A stretch of 64,000 nucleotides of DNA from Nymphalis io (Eukaryota; Arthropoda; Insecta; Lepidoptera; Nymphalidae): the NCBI RefSeq assembly GCF_905147045.1, contig NC_065894.1, positions 7,167,501-7,231,500 on the forward strand. The letters are read 5' to 3'. Positions 23,762 to 36,665 of this stretch are shown here, one piece after another (the stretch's first letter is position 1; every line of letters begins with the position of its first letter). A program made the translations under genes and the position numbers. The notes under the pieces are model-generated. The model worked only from the letters and a program-made list of their open reading frames with translations, searched no databases and had not been told where the DNA came from.

Positions 23762-24023
23762 AACGGAGATGTCGCAGTGAACAATTGAATCTTAATCGAA
23801 AATTGCGGGTTAAATACAACACAACTGAATTTTCATGTGTTTAATTTATGTTTATAATTCGTCTCGTGGCTTGCGGTGAGGAAAAATATTGTTAGAAGGC
23901 CTAAATATGCCAAAATAAAATCTGACTCGTACATCACGCATTAGAGTAGTGTGGAGAATTAAGCACAAAGCCTTCTCAAGGACATGATGCTTGGCTCAGT
24001 TATGGTACATATTCAGTCTGTTT
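23762..24023 (+). repeat. SINE A, strongly diverged
   Basis: The A order is retained from cggagatg through gaattttcatgtgtttaat, ttataattcgtctcgtg and gtgtggagaattaagc to ggctcagttatgg. Several deletions are present. Confidence 0.65.
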
Positions 24024-25464
24024 CTTTATTTTACTAAAAGTTGATTATTTAAACGTAAACAAAGATATAAATAGAAAACTCAGACACTTTTGTGTAGAAT
24101 GGAAAAACTATTAAAGATACACTAAAACTTTGTATTGGAAAACTGTAGATTTCAAAAAGGTCTGCAGAAAAGTACAGAACACTTTTATCTAGGACGAAAT
24201 AACAATATGCTTTTTCAAATATACCTTATTTGGAAAATAACTTGTTTTATTTATATTTATAGAGTAATTTATAGTGTTATTATTATATATATTTTCAAAT
24301 TCATTTTGTGTGAATTAATGAAAAATATAAATTAATTACATGCCTTTTTAAGAATCAAAAAATTTCAAGGGTCGCTTATCGCATACCATTATAACGATAT
24401 AATTATAGTGGGCTTTAGTTAAGCTTAGCTTAAAGGATATTTTGTAGACATGATCGTGAGGTACTTACCTTTAGGATTTATGGTATATCATATTGTAGTC
24501 CTTATAGTTATATATTTAAGATCTATAATTGTTTACATCTTGTGGCCTAATGTACCAGGCTTACCTGAAAATCCATGAAGCGTGGAATTGCTCGTTTATA
24601 TGCTAAATGCAAGATCCACTGCATTTACTAAACATTATGCTGATATAATGTCACATTATATACTGACCAAATAAAGCCCAGAATACTATTAGTTAAAACA
24701 TTTTATTTCCACATTATTTTGTGTTTGCATTTTCTTTGGGTGAATAATCTATATTATGTCTACATACTGGGATTTTTTCATTAATTTTGTGACTTGTGAA
24801 GTTTTTCAAAGGTTAATCCAATATGAAATAATTGTAGTGCAGTTTCAAGCATCATCGATTAGTATTTACTTTATGCCTTCATCCATAGAAAGAAAGGATG
24901 TAAATTTATGAAAGTTAGAGGGAGGGAGAGAAAGATAAACTAAGATCTGAATACACAGATATTAGAATTTCGTTTCAAGCGATCATGACGAATTGCGAAA
25001 TGCGGGTATATTTTTAATTTAATTACCCTTTAACCTACCAGTACTTACTTCTGAATATATTAATTTTAGGGTAGTATATGTTATACGTGATTTTATAATG
25101 TCAAAAGATCTTTTTAAAAGCTTTTATTTAACAAGCAATGTTTGTTTTTTAGTTTGTCAAGTCAAATCTTACATTACGTAGAACTACTTTCTCTTATCTT
25201 ACGGAGTTGAAATTTTCCATGTTGGTTCAGTTACGATGAAAATGTATTTTTATGGTAAGCATGACTTGATTCTACATCAGGATTGGCTCCAGGTGAAGAA
25301 ACACTTCAGTCAACAGCATAGAAACGAAATATTGTATAAAATAAGTTTTTTTACTATTAATTTATTAATATCAATTAAATAATATTTTAATCTGACATAT
25401 CCTTCTATTTCAATTTGGTTACTTTGTATATCTTCTATTTTTTAGGTCTTTGTGTGAGACGATC
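24024..25464. other. AT-rich single-copy stretch
   Basis: No gene or clear repeat is recognised. An 8-bp ATATAATG/CATTATAT hairpin lies at 24643-24661. Confidence 0.5.
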
Positions 25465-25610
25465 TTGGTAGGTATTATTTAGTAGTTACTTCCGCCAAAC
25501 ATTAACATTGTACTCGTATTGTCGTTTCCTTTTTAAAGAGGGTGAGTGAGCTAGTATTATTATTAAAGGAACAACGAATAATCTGGGAACCATCCTATGA
25601 TTGGTCTATG
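25465..25610 (+). repeat. very diverged SINE D fragment
   Basis: Partial matches to the D head and middle (taggtattattta, ccgccaaacattaac, gagggtgagtgagctag, tgggaacc). It is an old copy. Confidence 0.35.
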
Positions 25611-25720
25611 GTTAGACCTCTAATTAATAGGTAACTATTTACTTTTCAAACTATGTGTTATAAATTTAAATATCATATGCCGAAATCCTTTATGTTATGA
25701 TATTAAGCTTATTTTAGCAG

Positions 25721-26027
25721 TCGAAATGGCCCAGTAGTAAGAACACGTGAATATTAACCGATGATCGTGGGTTCAAAACCCGGGCAAGCACCACTGAATT
25801 TTCAAGTGCTTAATTTGCGTTTATAATTCATCTCGTGCTTTACGATGAAGGAAAACATCGTGAGGAAACCTGCATGTGTCTAATTTCACTGAAATTCTCC
25901 CACGTGTGTATTTCACTAATCCGCATTGGAGCAGCGTGGTGGAATAAGCTCCAAATCTATTCCTGAAAAAAGAAGAGGAGGCCTTATCCTCCCAAAGGCC
26001 CAGCAGTGGGACATTCACAGGCTACTA
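25721..26027 (+). repeat. SINE A, near full length
   Basis: A tRNA-like head (GAAATGGCCCAGTAGTAAG, B-box region GGGTTCAAAACCCGGG) is followed by the standard A body and the tail word CAGCAGTGGGACATTCACAG. No clear duplication was found. Confidence 0.85.
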
Positions 26028-26858
26028 CCAAATTAAGTTTTAAATGAAAAAGGCGTTACAAACATATTTAAAAATATATATTTGTTAGCAATTTTCTAGA
26101 TAATTTGAATATTTTAACTGTTTTTTTGTCATTAACGAGTTATTTTATTGGATATAATTTTACATACTCATACGTATACCATAATTATTTTCAAATTAAC
26201 ACTCATAATAGAAAATATATTAATTTTGTCGTACGCTATATACAATAGAAAATATAATTTACATAATTTCTAAGAATTTGCGCTATAATTAAATTTGTCA
26301 GTAAGAAGAAAATGGATCTTTAGATTCCAAGGAAATTAACTCGAGTGAAGATTAAAAATTTTCATCAACCAACCTAATTAACTTCATAATTAAACATGGC
26401 AATCCTGCTTTATTATACTATTGAAATTACTCCCGTCGCTACCCTTATTAAATTTAATGCTACAATCTATTGACGTCTTAGTAACGGCGGATAACATTAA
26501 TAAGAACAAGGAAAATCGACTACAAGTAAAATTAATTTTACTTAAATTAAAAACTAAATCGTTTCATTCTTATATAAATGGGTCGAGTTTATCGTTTCCA
26601 TTTAAAAATTCTATAACGTCTCAGTAATACAAAAAGCTTTGTTCGAAATGAATAAAAAAAAACGAAAGGAAAAGACCTTTCAAAACAAGCATTGTTAATT
26701 CTTTTTGGAGTCCCCAACTTTTCGCCATTATGAACAATTTAAGTATAGAACTTAAATTAAGTGGAAAAGTTGACCGCGCAAAGATTACAATTCTAGCAGT
26801 ACGTAAAATATAAGGGAACTGCAAAATATTAATCCTTTAGCTTTAAAAAATATTAACA
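26028..26858. other. AT-rich stretch with a 20-bp palindrome
   Basis: No gene is seen. Positions 26524-26543 form a perfect spacer-free 20-bp palindrome (AAGTAAAATT and its complement). Confidence 0.6.
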
Positions 26859-26908
26859 AATACATCGAAAATGTAACATAATGTCGTATGTTACATTTTC
26901 GATGTATT
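26859..26908. repeat. perfect 22-bp fold-back hairpin
   Basis: The arms 26859-26880 and 26887-26908 are exact reverse complements around a six-base loop ATGTCG. It is not part of a known repeat here. Confidence 0.95.
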
Positions 26909-28705
26909 GTACAACCTTAAAAAGTATTTTATGTTTTACCGTTTCCCTATACAAAATTACAGTATACACTTTGTTTACGTAAAAGTGTAGTATTATCTGT
27001 GCTATATTTACGAAGGCTGCGCAATTAAAATAATCACGGCGTACAAGTAAATGTACTATCATTTGAAATTGAATTTTAAATTAGAAATGCAGATTGCATG
27101 TATCGTGTTCATAAGTTTGTACTCTTTGATATAGTTCAACTTACATTAAATGCCTAGATAGTTTTAATGACAGACAAAAATAAAAATTCATTTGATAGGA
27201 AGAACTGCTAGGGCAACTAACTATTGTATTTAAAACCAATTTTTTTATTGAACTATACTAATCCTTTAATAAAATCTTATAGACATAAAGACTGAAGTTG
27301 TTTCACTCGTGTATGTGTTTACATATCGTTCATCAGATGGAGTTGAAACTTTGTATTATTATTAGAACTTTTGGCCAAGTTGACTCATTTTAGAGTTCCT
27401 CGATTTTATTCTTTTTATGGCTAGAATATTTACGTTCACGGTATAGGCCTGATGGCTGTTTACATATTGGTTGGCACTTGTGTAAAGGTTTCTGGTGTAC
27501 ATAACGTAACTTGCGAGTTGTATCGAATATTTTTTGCATAAAAATAAATTAAGTTGCTTGTTGGACATCAGCTAATAGGTTAGACAAATTAATTACAAAA
27601 CGATAGAAGTATGAGGTGTACCTCAGATGCCTTTAAAATATAAGAGATGAGATCAAAATATTAAGATGTAAGTTTGTGAAAAGAAAGAATATAAATGATT
27701 TTATCTTAAACGTGTAATATAAGCTATATATTCTTATAAGATGCTATTTCAATTTGTGTACGCTGCAGACGGGCACACGACTCCACCCTCTAGTTTCATA
27801 CAAATTGATATTTACGGTAATAGCCGGAGTTTTTCAGCGAGAACGCAAAGTTAAGGATAACAGGCTCAGTTGGATACCGTCCGGAATCCAAATGGGCAAA
27901 AACGTTGGTAAAGAAGTGAAAAACGGATCTAAAATTTGCTACGAGAGGAATTATTTAAGATCAATTTAATGTTTTACGAGTTGGCGTACCGTTGTGGGGC
28001 TTACTGGCGAAAGGCGTTGTGAAAATTACATTTACAATGTAAGAAACTTCGACTGGACTGAATTAAAATTGAATAAGTAGATACTGTACTCTTATAATTC
28101 TTATACATATCTTTTAACGCTTGAATAGCTTAAAATATATAATGTTAACAATTATTATTAATATATTTATTTATTTGATAGTAACATTCAAATTATTTGT
28201 ATAAGACAAAGTTATAATCTCCTCTGAATATAGACGTATTACATTTGATTATTTTTTATAATTAATTGTCAAAAATCTACTAAAGTGAATATAAGTTATA
28301 TAAGGAATTATACTGATTAAACGTATACATTTAACAAATGTGTGATACGATAGGGTAGATTAGTAACCACCATTAGTCGTTATCAATATTCTTAATAATA
28401 TCGTAATTTATTTTGTTTTAATTATTTAATTAAAAAATATACTTATCACACGTAACAGCATTGTAAGTGCCAACAGGTCACGCATTGCTAAATTAAACGA
28501 GGTATACGTAATACCAAAGGAACACAAATTAAATTAATATTTTGGTAATTTTAGCTTTAAATAAAACAGAACATATCAAATTACCCCGTATATAAGATAG
28601 GCTGTTATTTCGAATCGAAACAAATATTGTAAGATAAGAATTTTCATCACGTTCAATCAACCTATTAACCTCTAATTAGTAACGGAGAAATCAATAAGTG
28701 AGGTG
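26909..28705. other. AT-rich single-copy stretch
   Basis: No gene or clear repeat. The frame at 27754-27969 lies in a slightly GC-richer patch (27760-27930) but has no recognisable motif. Confidence 0.45.
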
Positions 28706-28758
28706 AACCGCAATGTCCCATCCAGACGCTTATCGAATTGAACGCTAACCAATTAGTC
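28706..28758. repeat. local repeat pair, decayed copy
   Basis: Aligns without gaps to 29335-29387 at 41 of 53 positions. Most differences are transitions from G/C to A/T in this copy, as expected from decay of a GC-rich ancestor. Both copies end AACCAATTAGTC. Confidence 0.7.
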
Positions 28759-28940
28759 TTAGGTAATGAAGATTTAGGTAAATATTGATAAGTAAATTGG
28801 TAAACCTTAAATAAAATGTTACTAAGCTCTTATTCGGAGTTTAAATGTATTGTTACGCTTATAGTAATAAACGTAATGAGTTACCAAAGTGAACCAATGG
28901 ATCGAACACGTTGTTTGTCACTGAGTTAAAAGTTAAGTCG

Positions 28941-29018
28941 GTATGACTTTGTGCAAGCCCGGTTGGCCTACTCATCATATAATATTATACTGCCATGGAG
29001 CAATACTTATTACTGCTG
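28941..29018 (+). repeat. SINE D head fragment
   Basis: Words gactttgtgcaagccc, ctactcatcatata and ctgccatggagcaatact match the D head with substitutions. Confidence 0.55.
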
Positions 29019-29334
29019 TAATAGTTATATAAAGAAGACACCTAAATTACTTCTTTTCAATAAAAAACAGGAGAAAGTTATTGTAAACATAAAATTTACC
29101 ACTTAATAAAGCCACTAAATAATTTAAATACCCTGTGATCTAACTTCGAATGTTTTATCCGATCTGCTTCTCTGCTAAACCTATTTTACATCCAAAGAAA
29201 CTAAAACGAATGTGTTTTAAGAAATCTATTACAGATATACAGATTATTTTATTTGCCATTGCCAATAACACTTGGATACAATTAATAAGGTCTGTAAATA
29301 AGTCAGTGGGTAAACTCGAATAAATTATGCGGCG

Positions 29335-29387
29335 CACCGCACAGTCCCGTCCGGACGCCTGTCGAACCCAACGGGAACCAATTAGTC
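29335..29387. repeat. local repeat pair, GC-rich copy
   Basis: The partner of 28706-28758. It contains the palindrome CGTCCGGACG and sits in a GC-rich island, about 29325-29415. On the minus strand both copies share the open words V-V-FD-R-DGT-R, so a decayed coding origin is possible. Confidence 0.7.
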
Positions 29388-29619
29388 CCACCCGGGGATA
29401 TTTATTTGCGGCGATCCAAAACAAGAGCTCTGACACTTAATATATTGATTTCTTTAAATTCATCTACAGTTTTATAAATATAATAACCTAGTTCTGCTTT
29501 TACTGTAAAGTAGTCTTGCTGGGTTATAAATTTCAAAGTGACTTAGTATGAAAGAAATAATGAGTACACTCAACATTCACTAATGGTGGTATATTATTCC
29601 TTAATTGTACTGTAAATAA

Positions 29620-29919
29620 GGAGCCGAGATGGCCCAGTGGTAAGAACGCGTGAATCTTAACCGATGATCATGGGTTCAAACCCGGGCAAGCACCACTGAA
29701 TTTTCATGTGCTTAATTTGTGATTATAATTCATCTCGTGCTTTACGGTGAAGGAAAACATTGCGAAGAAATCTGCATAATTTCACTGAAATTCTGCCACA
29801 TGTGTATTCCACCAATCCGCATTGGAGCAGCGTGATGGAATAAGCTCTTAACCTTCTCCTCAAAAAAGGAGAGAGGAGGCCATTAGCCCAGCAGTGGGAC
29901 ATTCACAGGCTGTTACGGT
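29620..29919 (+). repeat. full-length SINE A with clear target duplication
   Basis: Complete from GAGCCGAGATGGCCCAG to the CTGTTACGG tail. The B box GGGTTCAAACCCG is intact. A 12-bp target-site duplication TACTGTAAATAA lies at 29608-29619 and 29920-29931. Confidence 0.95.
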
Positions 29920-29931
29920 TACTGTAAATAA

Positions 29932-31639
29932 AATTAAAATAAAACATTTTCTTTATTATTATTTTTAGAAATTGAAAATCTTAAATAATTACCGATAATC
30001 ATTGCGGAATTATAGTGTATTTTCGGTTCGGTGGTTATACTATAGAAGAAAATACTACGAATTTATGTGGCTAATAGTAAAGTCAACGTGATCACTCGAT
30101 TGTATTAGGAATTGATTTTTGATTATTAATAATTAATAATATAGTGTAGATATGATATAAATAAAAAATAGATTCCTAACTAATTATAAACATAGAAAAG
30201 GTTAATTATGAATTCTTAAAATAATGATTTTTGCATTAAGCATTAGCAGAGTTTTATGACAACAAGTTTTTCATTTTAGAGTAACATTCATAACAAAACA
30301 AAACCAGAACATTACGACAGCATACTTCTTTTTTGTAACACGGCCTAATTAGTCATTTTTTAAACGTAGCACGTCACAACGTATTGCGTGAATGCCACTC
30401 ATGTGTTTTTATACCCTGGACCCGTATACAATACTCGGTACAATCAGCTGCATAATCAATGGTATTTTTGTATTTAATATTTTTCGAGAGCTGCAAGTTT
30501 TTAACATTAACCAATGCTAGTGGGTTTGTTCGATAGCGACGGTAAATGCGGTTGACACGCAAGTCACGCGACAAAGTTTATACCTACATAATAATACTAT
30601 GATTAATTGTTGTTAGCACTTACTTCATTACACGTGAAATGGTGCACAAAATATGGGTTTGATAGAACAATCATTTGTCACTTCAATTTGAACGTACCAT
30701 TGTTAAGGTAGTGTGCTGTTATAGTTTCATACACATAAGGTTATTATATAGTAATAGGATTTTAATTTTAAATATAACTCAAGTGCCTATTAGTTTCATA
30801 TACTATATGATCTAGTATTTTTGTATTATTCTTTATCATATTTCACTTCGAGCTTATGGTACACAGTTGTGCTTAGGACACAGCACAGGTGCAGACATTG
30901 TAATACTTGTATATAAATTCTATCCTAGTTATTTTTTTAATCTTTTGTTGACTATTTTGTCATTAATTTTATATTTTTTCTGTGTATAATATTTTTTTAC
31001 CATTCTTCATAATTCATCTTCTTTTAGTTGCTTATTTTGTCCCAAATGCGTCCCAAAAAGTAAATTATAAGGTATCATAAATATTTGATAAAAAATTAAT
31101 ACAAAATAAACACAAATATTCTGATAATTTGTTACTTAAGTATAATATATTATAATAAGGGAATTGTATAGCTTCTCAAATTTTAATTATAAGCACAAAT
31201 ATAATATAACATAATACGTATATGAAATAGGTAATTATAATCGTGAAATCAGTAAACAAAACACTTCAATCTTATTTCGTAGCAATTTGCTTACAAGCTA
31301 TTATTTAAAATTGCGTTGTAAAGGGAGTATGAATACTATAGGCAGTTATCTTCCCAGTGCCATTTTGTTTTACCCTAATTTAACTTTGGCTATTGGAGGC
31401 TCATTTTGAGCTAACGAAGTTATCGTGGGAGACGAGTTGTTATGTGAGTGACGTCATGAGTCGATGTTTTATAACGACGCCAACTTTTGAATGTTACCAT
31501 ATAAAAATATATATTCTTATTATTTATTAGAATAATAATTATTTTAATATATTTTTGGCTATGTCCATTTTATCAATGATTTTATTTCACAAATATGACC
31601 AAGATTATATTTCACAAAAACTATTTTCGTGCTGCAGAG
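29932..31639. other. AT-rich single-copy stretch
   Basis: No gene or clear repeat is recognised. Confidence 0.5.
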
Positions 31640-31745
31640 ATTTTCCGTCATTATGGAAGTCAAGGAATAGAGTCAACTTGTGTTTGCGCATAATATCTCC
31701 TGTACGGATGGCTAGTCGATGTGATGAAGCACCGAGATGACCAAT
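31640..31745 (+). repeat. SINE B 3' fragment
   Basis: Words gtcaaggaatagag, cttgtgtttgcgc and ataatatctcctgtacgg match the 3' third of family B. The open frames on both strands here are accidental. Confidence 0.55.
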
Positions 31746-31984
31746 GAGATGTATTTCCGGAATAAATATTGTCGGTCCGAGCACATGCAACGGTGGCGAA
31801 ATAATGAAGTTAACAAAACGTTGTATTGGGAATTCCTAAAGAAAAATATTATGTATATTTTAAACAAACCTTATGTTATATTTATTACGTTTTATTTTGA
31901 ATGCGCGTGTTCTGAAAATATTACTATATGTTTGAAATAAGGCTTAATTTAAGTATCCTACACTAAATAACGGTAGGTAGAGAT
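31746..31984. other. AT-rich stretch
   Basis: Short, with nothing recognisable. It ends at the poly(T) of the LINE copy. Confidence 0.5.
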
Positions 31985-33341
31985 TTTTTTTTTTTTTATT
32001 TTCGCCGGGAGGGCAAATGACTCTACTCCACCTGATGGTAAGTGGTAGTAGAGTCCAAACGCGACGACGGCCAGTACAGACGGGAAAAACGTTCTGCACT
32101 AGCCGCCTTCGCCTTGCCGGCCCGCAAGATGCCTCTTCACGCCTCGTTTGAAGGAACCCGGGTTGTAAGAGGAGGGGAACACGTGAGCTGGTAAGGAATT
32201 CCATTTTTTGGAAGTGCGACAAAAAAAGGAGTTGCCAAATTTCTTTGTTCGCGATGGAATTGATGTCACAGTTAGGCGGTGACATCGAGAACCAGCTCGC
32301 GTGGACTTAAGAAGGAAGGGGGAAGCAGGAATTAGAGAGAATAATTCCTCAGAGCACTCGCCGTGATACAGTCGATAGAAAGCGCTCAGTGCTGCTATCT
32401 CACGACGCAATTGTAAAGGTTCAAGGGTGTTTGTGACCTTTACGTCGCCAATAATGCGTACGGCACGTCGCTACAACCAGTCCAGGGCCTCAAGTAGGTA
32501 CTTAGCGGAGCCATCCCAAAGGTGCGAGCAATATTCCACGCAAGACCGTACCTGTGTTTTGTACAGCAGGCACAGTTGTTGTGGCGTGAAAAAGCGCCGC
32601 ACCTTGTTCAGAACTCCGAGTTTCCGTGAAGCTGTTTTTATAACAGCCTCGATGTAATCCCTTGGACTAAGGTCGCAGCGAACGTCAATCCCCAGCATGG
32701 CGATTTTGCTTTGCATCACCAGCGGAGTACCACAGTGGGAGGGAAGAGGGGAAAATGTTGACTTTTTCGCCGTGAGAGCGCATACCTGTGTTTTCTTGGC
32801 ATTAAACTCAACAAGATTATCAGAGCCCCATTTGGCGATGAGCTCTAACGTCCTATAGAGTTCAATGACAAGATCCTTCCGCCTCTCCTCAATTTCCGCT
32901 CGCCCAGCCACTGCGCGTCCGTGGTATCCACCATGCACTGTACTATCGTCTGCATAGCAATGTATGTTCCCAAGAGAGAGCATATCATTGATATGCAAAA
33001 GAAAGAGTGTGGGAGATAGCACAGATCCCTGGGGGACCCCAGCATTCACTACATAGAATTGTGAAGCGCAATCATCAACTAAAACACGAAGGCTACGCTT
33101 GTGTAGGAAGCTGGCAATCCAGGTGCATAGCTGAGCAGGCAGACCATATGCCGGCAGCTTGGAGAGAAGACTTCTGTGCCAGACCCTGTCGAAAGCCTTG
33201 GAGATATCGAGGCTGACAACCAACGATTCTCCATGCTTGTCGATAGCTTCACCCCAGAGGTGTGTTACGTACGCTAGAAGATCACCTGTGGACCGTTTTG
33301 GTCGAAACCCGTATTGACGATCATTAATTAAAGAGTGATCT
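31985..33341 (-). mobile_element. LINE L, 5'-truncated minus copy
   Basis: A non-LTR retrotransposon reading leftwards. The poly(A) tail is the T-run at 31985-31997 and the 3' hairpin is at 32019-32055. Homology to the 42-kb copy starts abruptly at about 33341, inside the RT domain just before QYGFRPKRSTGDLL. No convincing target-site duplication was found. The clade appears to lie in the Jockey/CR1 group by RT motifs, but I cannot resolve it. Confidence 0.9.
32099..33339 (-). pseudogene. LINE L reverse transcriptase, one nonsense codon
   Basis: The frame is open from the truncation at 33339 to a TAG at 32471-32473, then continues in the same frame to a stop at 32099. Visible RT motifs are QYGFRPKRSTGDLL, motif A SLDISKAFDRVW, motif B NAGVPQGSVLSP and motif C CYADDS with both catalytic aspartates. 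The C-terminal part keeps the QQLCLLYKTQVRSCVEYCSHLW word and ends SSYNPGSFKRGVKRHLAGRQG. The 42-kb copy has CAG (Gln) where this one has TAG. The N-terminal part of the RT and the endonuclease are missing, so this is inactive. Frames seen on the plus strand here are shadows. Confidence 0.9.
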
Positions 33342-33524
33342 TATGTTGGCCTTAGTGGATACCACATATTCACCAATTCTATCGTCAAAGAGAAAAACTT
33401 TGTATTACTTCGATTCGATTTGTATGCTGAATGAGCCAGAAGAATAACAGTCACAAGATAGGTATCATCTCAATAATCGTGGTTAGGTCTGAATTTCGAA
33501 AAACATATATATTTACATATATAA
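33342..33524. other. short single-copy stretch
   Basis: Nothing recognisable lies between the LINE and the next SINE. Confidence 0.4.
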
Positions 33525-33806
33525 GTCGAGATGGCCCAGTGGTAAGAACGCGTGAATCTTAACCGATGAACGTGGGTTTAAACCCGGGCAAACACCTCTG
33601 AATTTTCATGTGCTTAATTTCTGTTTATAATTCATCTCGTGCTTTTCGGTGAAGGAAAACATCGTGAGGAAACCTACCAATTTTCACCATATAATAATAT
33701 TCCACCAACCCGCATTGGAGCAGCGTGGTGGAATAAGCTCCAAACCTTCTCCTCAAAAAGGGAGAGGAGCCCTTAGCCCAGCAGTGGGACATTTACAGGC
33801 CGTTAC
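33525..33806 (+). repeat. SINE A, near full length
   Basis: Head GTCGAGATGGCCCAGTGG, B box GGGTTTAAACCCGG (one change), body with a small deletion near 33680, and the tail cagcagtgggacatttacagg. The AT-rich flanks make the duplication ambiguous. Confidence 0.9.
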
Positions 33807-35964
33807 TTTTTTTTACTTATATATATTTATATATGATTACATTTATATTATACATATCTATATAGGGAAATTGAATTAAAGCACTATTTGCTTTAAGTAG
33901 ATATTTAATATGAATGTTATGCATTTCTTTAATTATAAATATAAAAATTTGAATCGAATTTTAATTATCTATAAGATAATGGTTTAAAATAGGTATCCTA
34001 CTTTCATCTTAACATGTATGATGATAGAATATATATGTACATGAAAACATGTTTTCCTACAAACTTTTATAAATCGGAATCATTAAAATAAATCTCAAAT
34101 GGATATATAAAAATATCTTATAAAAACAAGCCTTTGATCGTTTTAAAAATATTTCATATAACGCTCAATGTTATCAAAGTTTGCGTTTAAATTATTTTCG
34201 TTAACAAAACATTTTGGTTTATTGAATCTTTTCAAATTTACGTACTGCCTGAGAATTACATAACACTTAAATTGGAACGGTTTGATATCGTGTTATTTTG
34301 AAAGTCGCATCAATATATTATATTTGACTTCTGAATCAAACAATATGTTTCTATAGCCGTCGGCACATAAAAGCAATTCAAAACAGCGATTTACATTTCT
34401 CATACTGTTATCTTATCCACCATTCAAGCCTTCATATTTCGTGACGCTATGAGCAACTTTAGTTCGAGAACCGATCGCTAGCTATTACCGTCCGCTGATA
34501 ACACTTACAACTAAAGTTTGGTTCTTGTATATAAATCTGATTCGAATATATTTGTGTTTTAGGTGACTAATTTAGGTCACTTTTAATGGTTCAGAGCTAA
34601 TTCACGTCATAAATCTTCGCGGTACTTAACTTTATATCGCGCTCGTCAACTCTTGAATTATACAGCTACGAATTAATTAACAATAACGCGATTATAGCCC
34701 TTATAAATTTCGCTTAAAACCGAAAATTCCACGTCAACTTTATTCATGTGAAAATTTATTATAAAGAACAATAAAAATCTCGAAACGAAATCCACTTACA
34801 AAACAGAGTTTAATTTGTACACTTATCTAAAATTTATCGAAAAGGCTCGATAAAGAAAAAGGCGCAAGAGAAAAGTAGAATTGAGATTGAGAAATGAAAT
34901 GAATACGGCTTCAGGCGTTTCGTCGCCAATGAATAATTTATTTTAGAACCGCGTTTTCACAAAATTACTTGCCATCTTATTCGAAAGAGTATGCCGTCGC
35001 TCAACCGAAACGTTGACTCGCTGTTATTATACAGCGTATACCTATAACGCTCTAGACAGTCGGCTGCGGGAACTCTTGCTATTATTTCAAATTTTGGTTA
35101 TGTTATTGTTCCTAAGATGAGTCCCAGCCATTTTGCTTCACTGTCTCGAACGTTTATTTAACTATTACTTTCAAAGTATTTTCTTTAGGAACAGTTGTTT
35201 CAAGGCAATTTAAATTAGTATTAATTAAACGAAAATTAAAAGATAATATGATAAGCAGTAGATGGAATTTATTAATAAAATATACATTTCTTTTGTTTAA
35301 ATATTTTTTTAAACATTTTTCGTAATTGGCAACATTCATTCATTATTATCATTTAAACGAAAACGAAGTTTCAATCCCGTGAAATGTGAAACCTGTAAAT
35401 GACATCTCAAACAATTTATTATAATTAGAATTTATTATATTTAAAAATAAATTGATCTAACACAGAAGTTCCATTTCAATAATTAACTCACGTAATTCAA
35501 TACAAATTCTAAGAATCACATGTTATGTTACGGTATTTTATATTGGTATAGTTTATATTGGAAAGCACAATTACTGAACGTAAAGTAATAAAAGTTTCTA
35601 AGGCATCGTACGTGAGTGAGGTACTGAGACGTAACGCGTGACGAATGAGTAAAAATGCGAAGGTATAAAGATCGGTAGATGTCCTCTTGAGGCGAAAGTG
35701 GATTGAAATAATGTTGATCACTTTGGGAAATAAAACCACTTGTACGTTATATTATTGTTTCATACTTTATATTACATTCCTAATGTTATACATCTCATAA
35801 AATTATTTAAATTGTTTATTGAAATTATGATTGCCTGGCCTTAAAATTCGTACACACGGCTTTTTTACATAAAATAAAAACCTGTTTTAGTTCAATGTTC
35901 TCATTTTCTTTCCATTTGTAAGCAGCTACTTCAGAGTTAACCTTTATAATTACTAAAAATAATT
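33807..35964. other. single-copy stretch, some GC-richer islands
   Basis: No gene is recognised. About 34430-35110 is less AT-rich than the neighbourhood and has no repeats that I can see. It could be regulatory DNA, but nothing specific supports that. Confidence 0.4.
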
Positions 35965-36081
35965 TTATGACATAATCGCTGCTAGTGAATGGTACCTCGA
36001 AACGAAATACCAATTTCCCAAATTACGACATACCTCATAATCACGGAATAGCGCAACGTCATAGCACGTTACATAACAACT

Positions 36082-36145
36082 GATGGCATATGCAAATATT
36101 AACACTGGCATAATGACGTAACCGCAGAATGGGGATTGCTGGTCG
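36082..36145. repeat. local three-copy repeat, copy 1
   Basis: Closely matches 37245-37309 (gatggc-atgcaaatattaac... aaccgcag ... ggtcg). It contains the octamer ATGCAAAT on the plus strand. On the minus strand it is open and reads SPFCGYVIMPVLIFAYAIS within the frame 36183-35965. Confidence 0.75.
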
Positions 36146-36336
36146 CAAACGGCACGCAATTCACGTATTGTAATGTCAAACACTTTGAAATAAAAAAATA
36201 CAATATTTAATGACCAAAGTTGAATCGTAAGGTCTTAACAAAACTTTAAAGCTTAGAATTTGCTGGAGTTGCGGAATTGACCACATGATCATGGATTAAA
36301 AGAAATTCAATCAATTGCTTACGCAAACATTTGTAT

Positions 36337-36430
36337 TGTTATTATAAGGAAACCGCAGATTATTGACAGCTGATTGGTATACTGGTTTCGATTATTGGAC
36401 TTCAATGTCATACAATTATGCTATTATAAT
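36337..36430. repeat. local three-copy repeat, diverged copy 3
   Basis: Shares AAACCGCAG and flanking words (ggtatactggttt, caatgtcatacaattatgc) with 37281-37350. The minus strand shows a broken counterpart of the same reading (CGFLII...). Confidence 0.5.
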
Positions 36431-36510
36431 TGGGTTATTTATTTGCTTTACATATACCCAAATAAATATTTTTATAATAATAAATAATATTGTATGGTAT
36501 TTAATGTTAA

Positions 36511-36665
36511 CAAGCATCGCTAAGTTTTAACATTTACATTTAATTTGTGGTTATAATTAATCTTGTTCTCAATTTAAAATCTGCATGTTTCCTATGAAGT
36601 TCAGCTATGTATAGCATACGCAATGTAGAGCAGCGTGGTATGAGGAATAAGCTTCACAAACCTTT
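36511..36665 (+). repeat. SINE A, diverged internal fragment
   Basis: Words caagcatcgct, catttaatttgtggttataatt, atctgcatgttt, gagcagcgtgg and aggaataagct follow family A with deletions. Confidence 0.6.

Noticed and set aside
29620..29919. tRNA genes (A and B boxes are visible)
   Set aside because: The boxes belong to SINE heads with SINE bodies, tails and target duplications; no complete cloverleaf with acceptor stem was seen.
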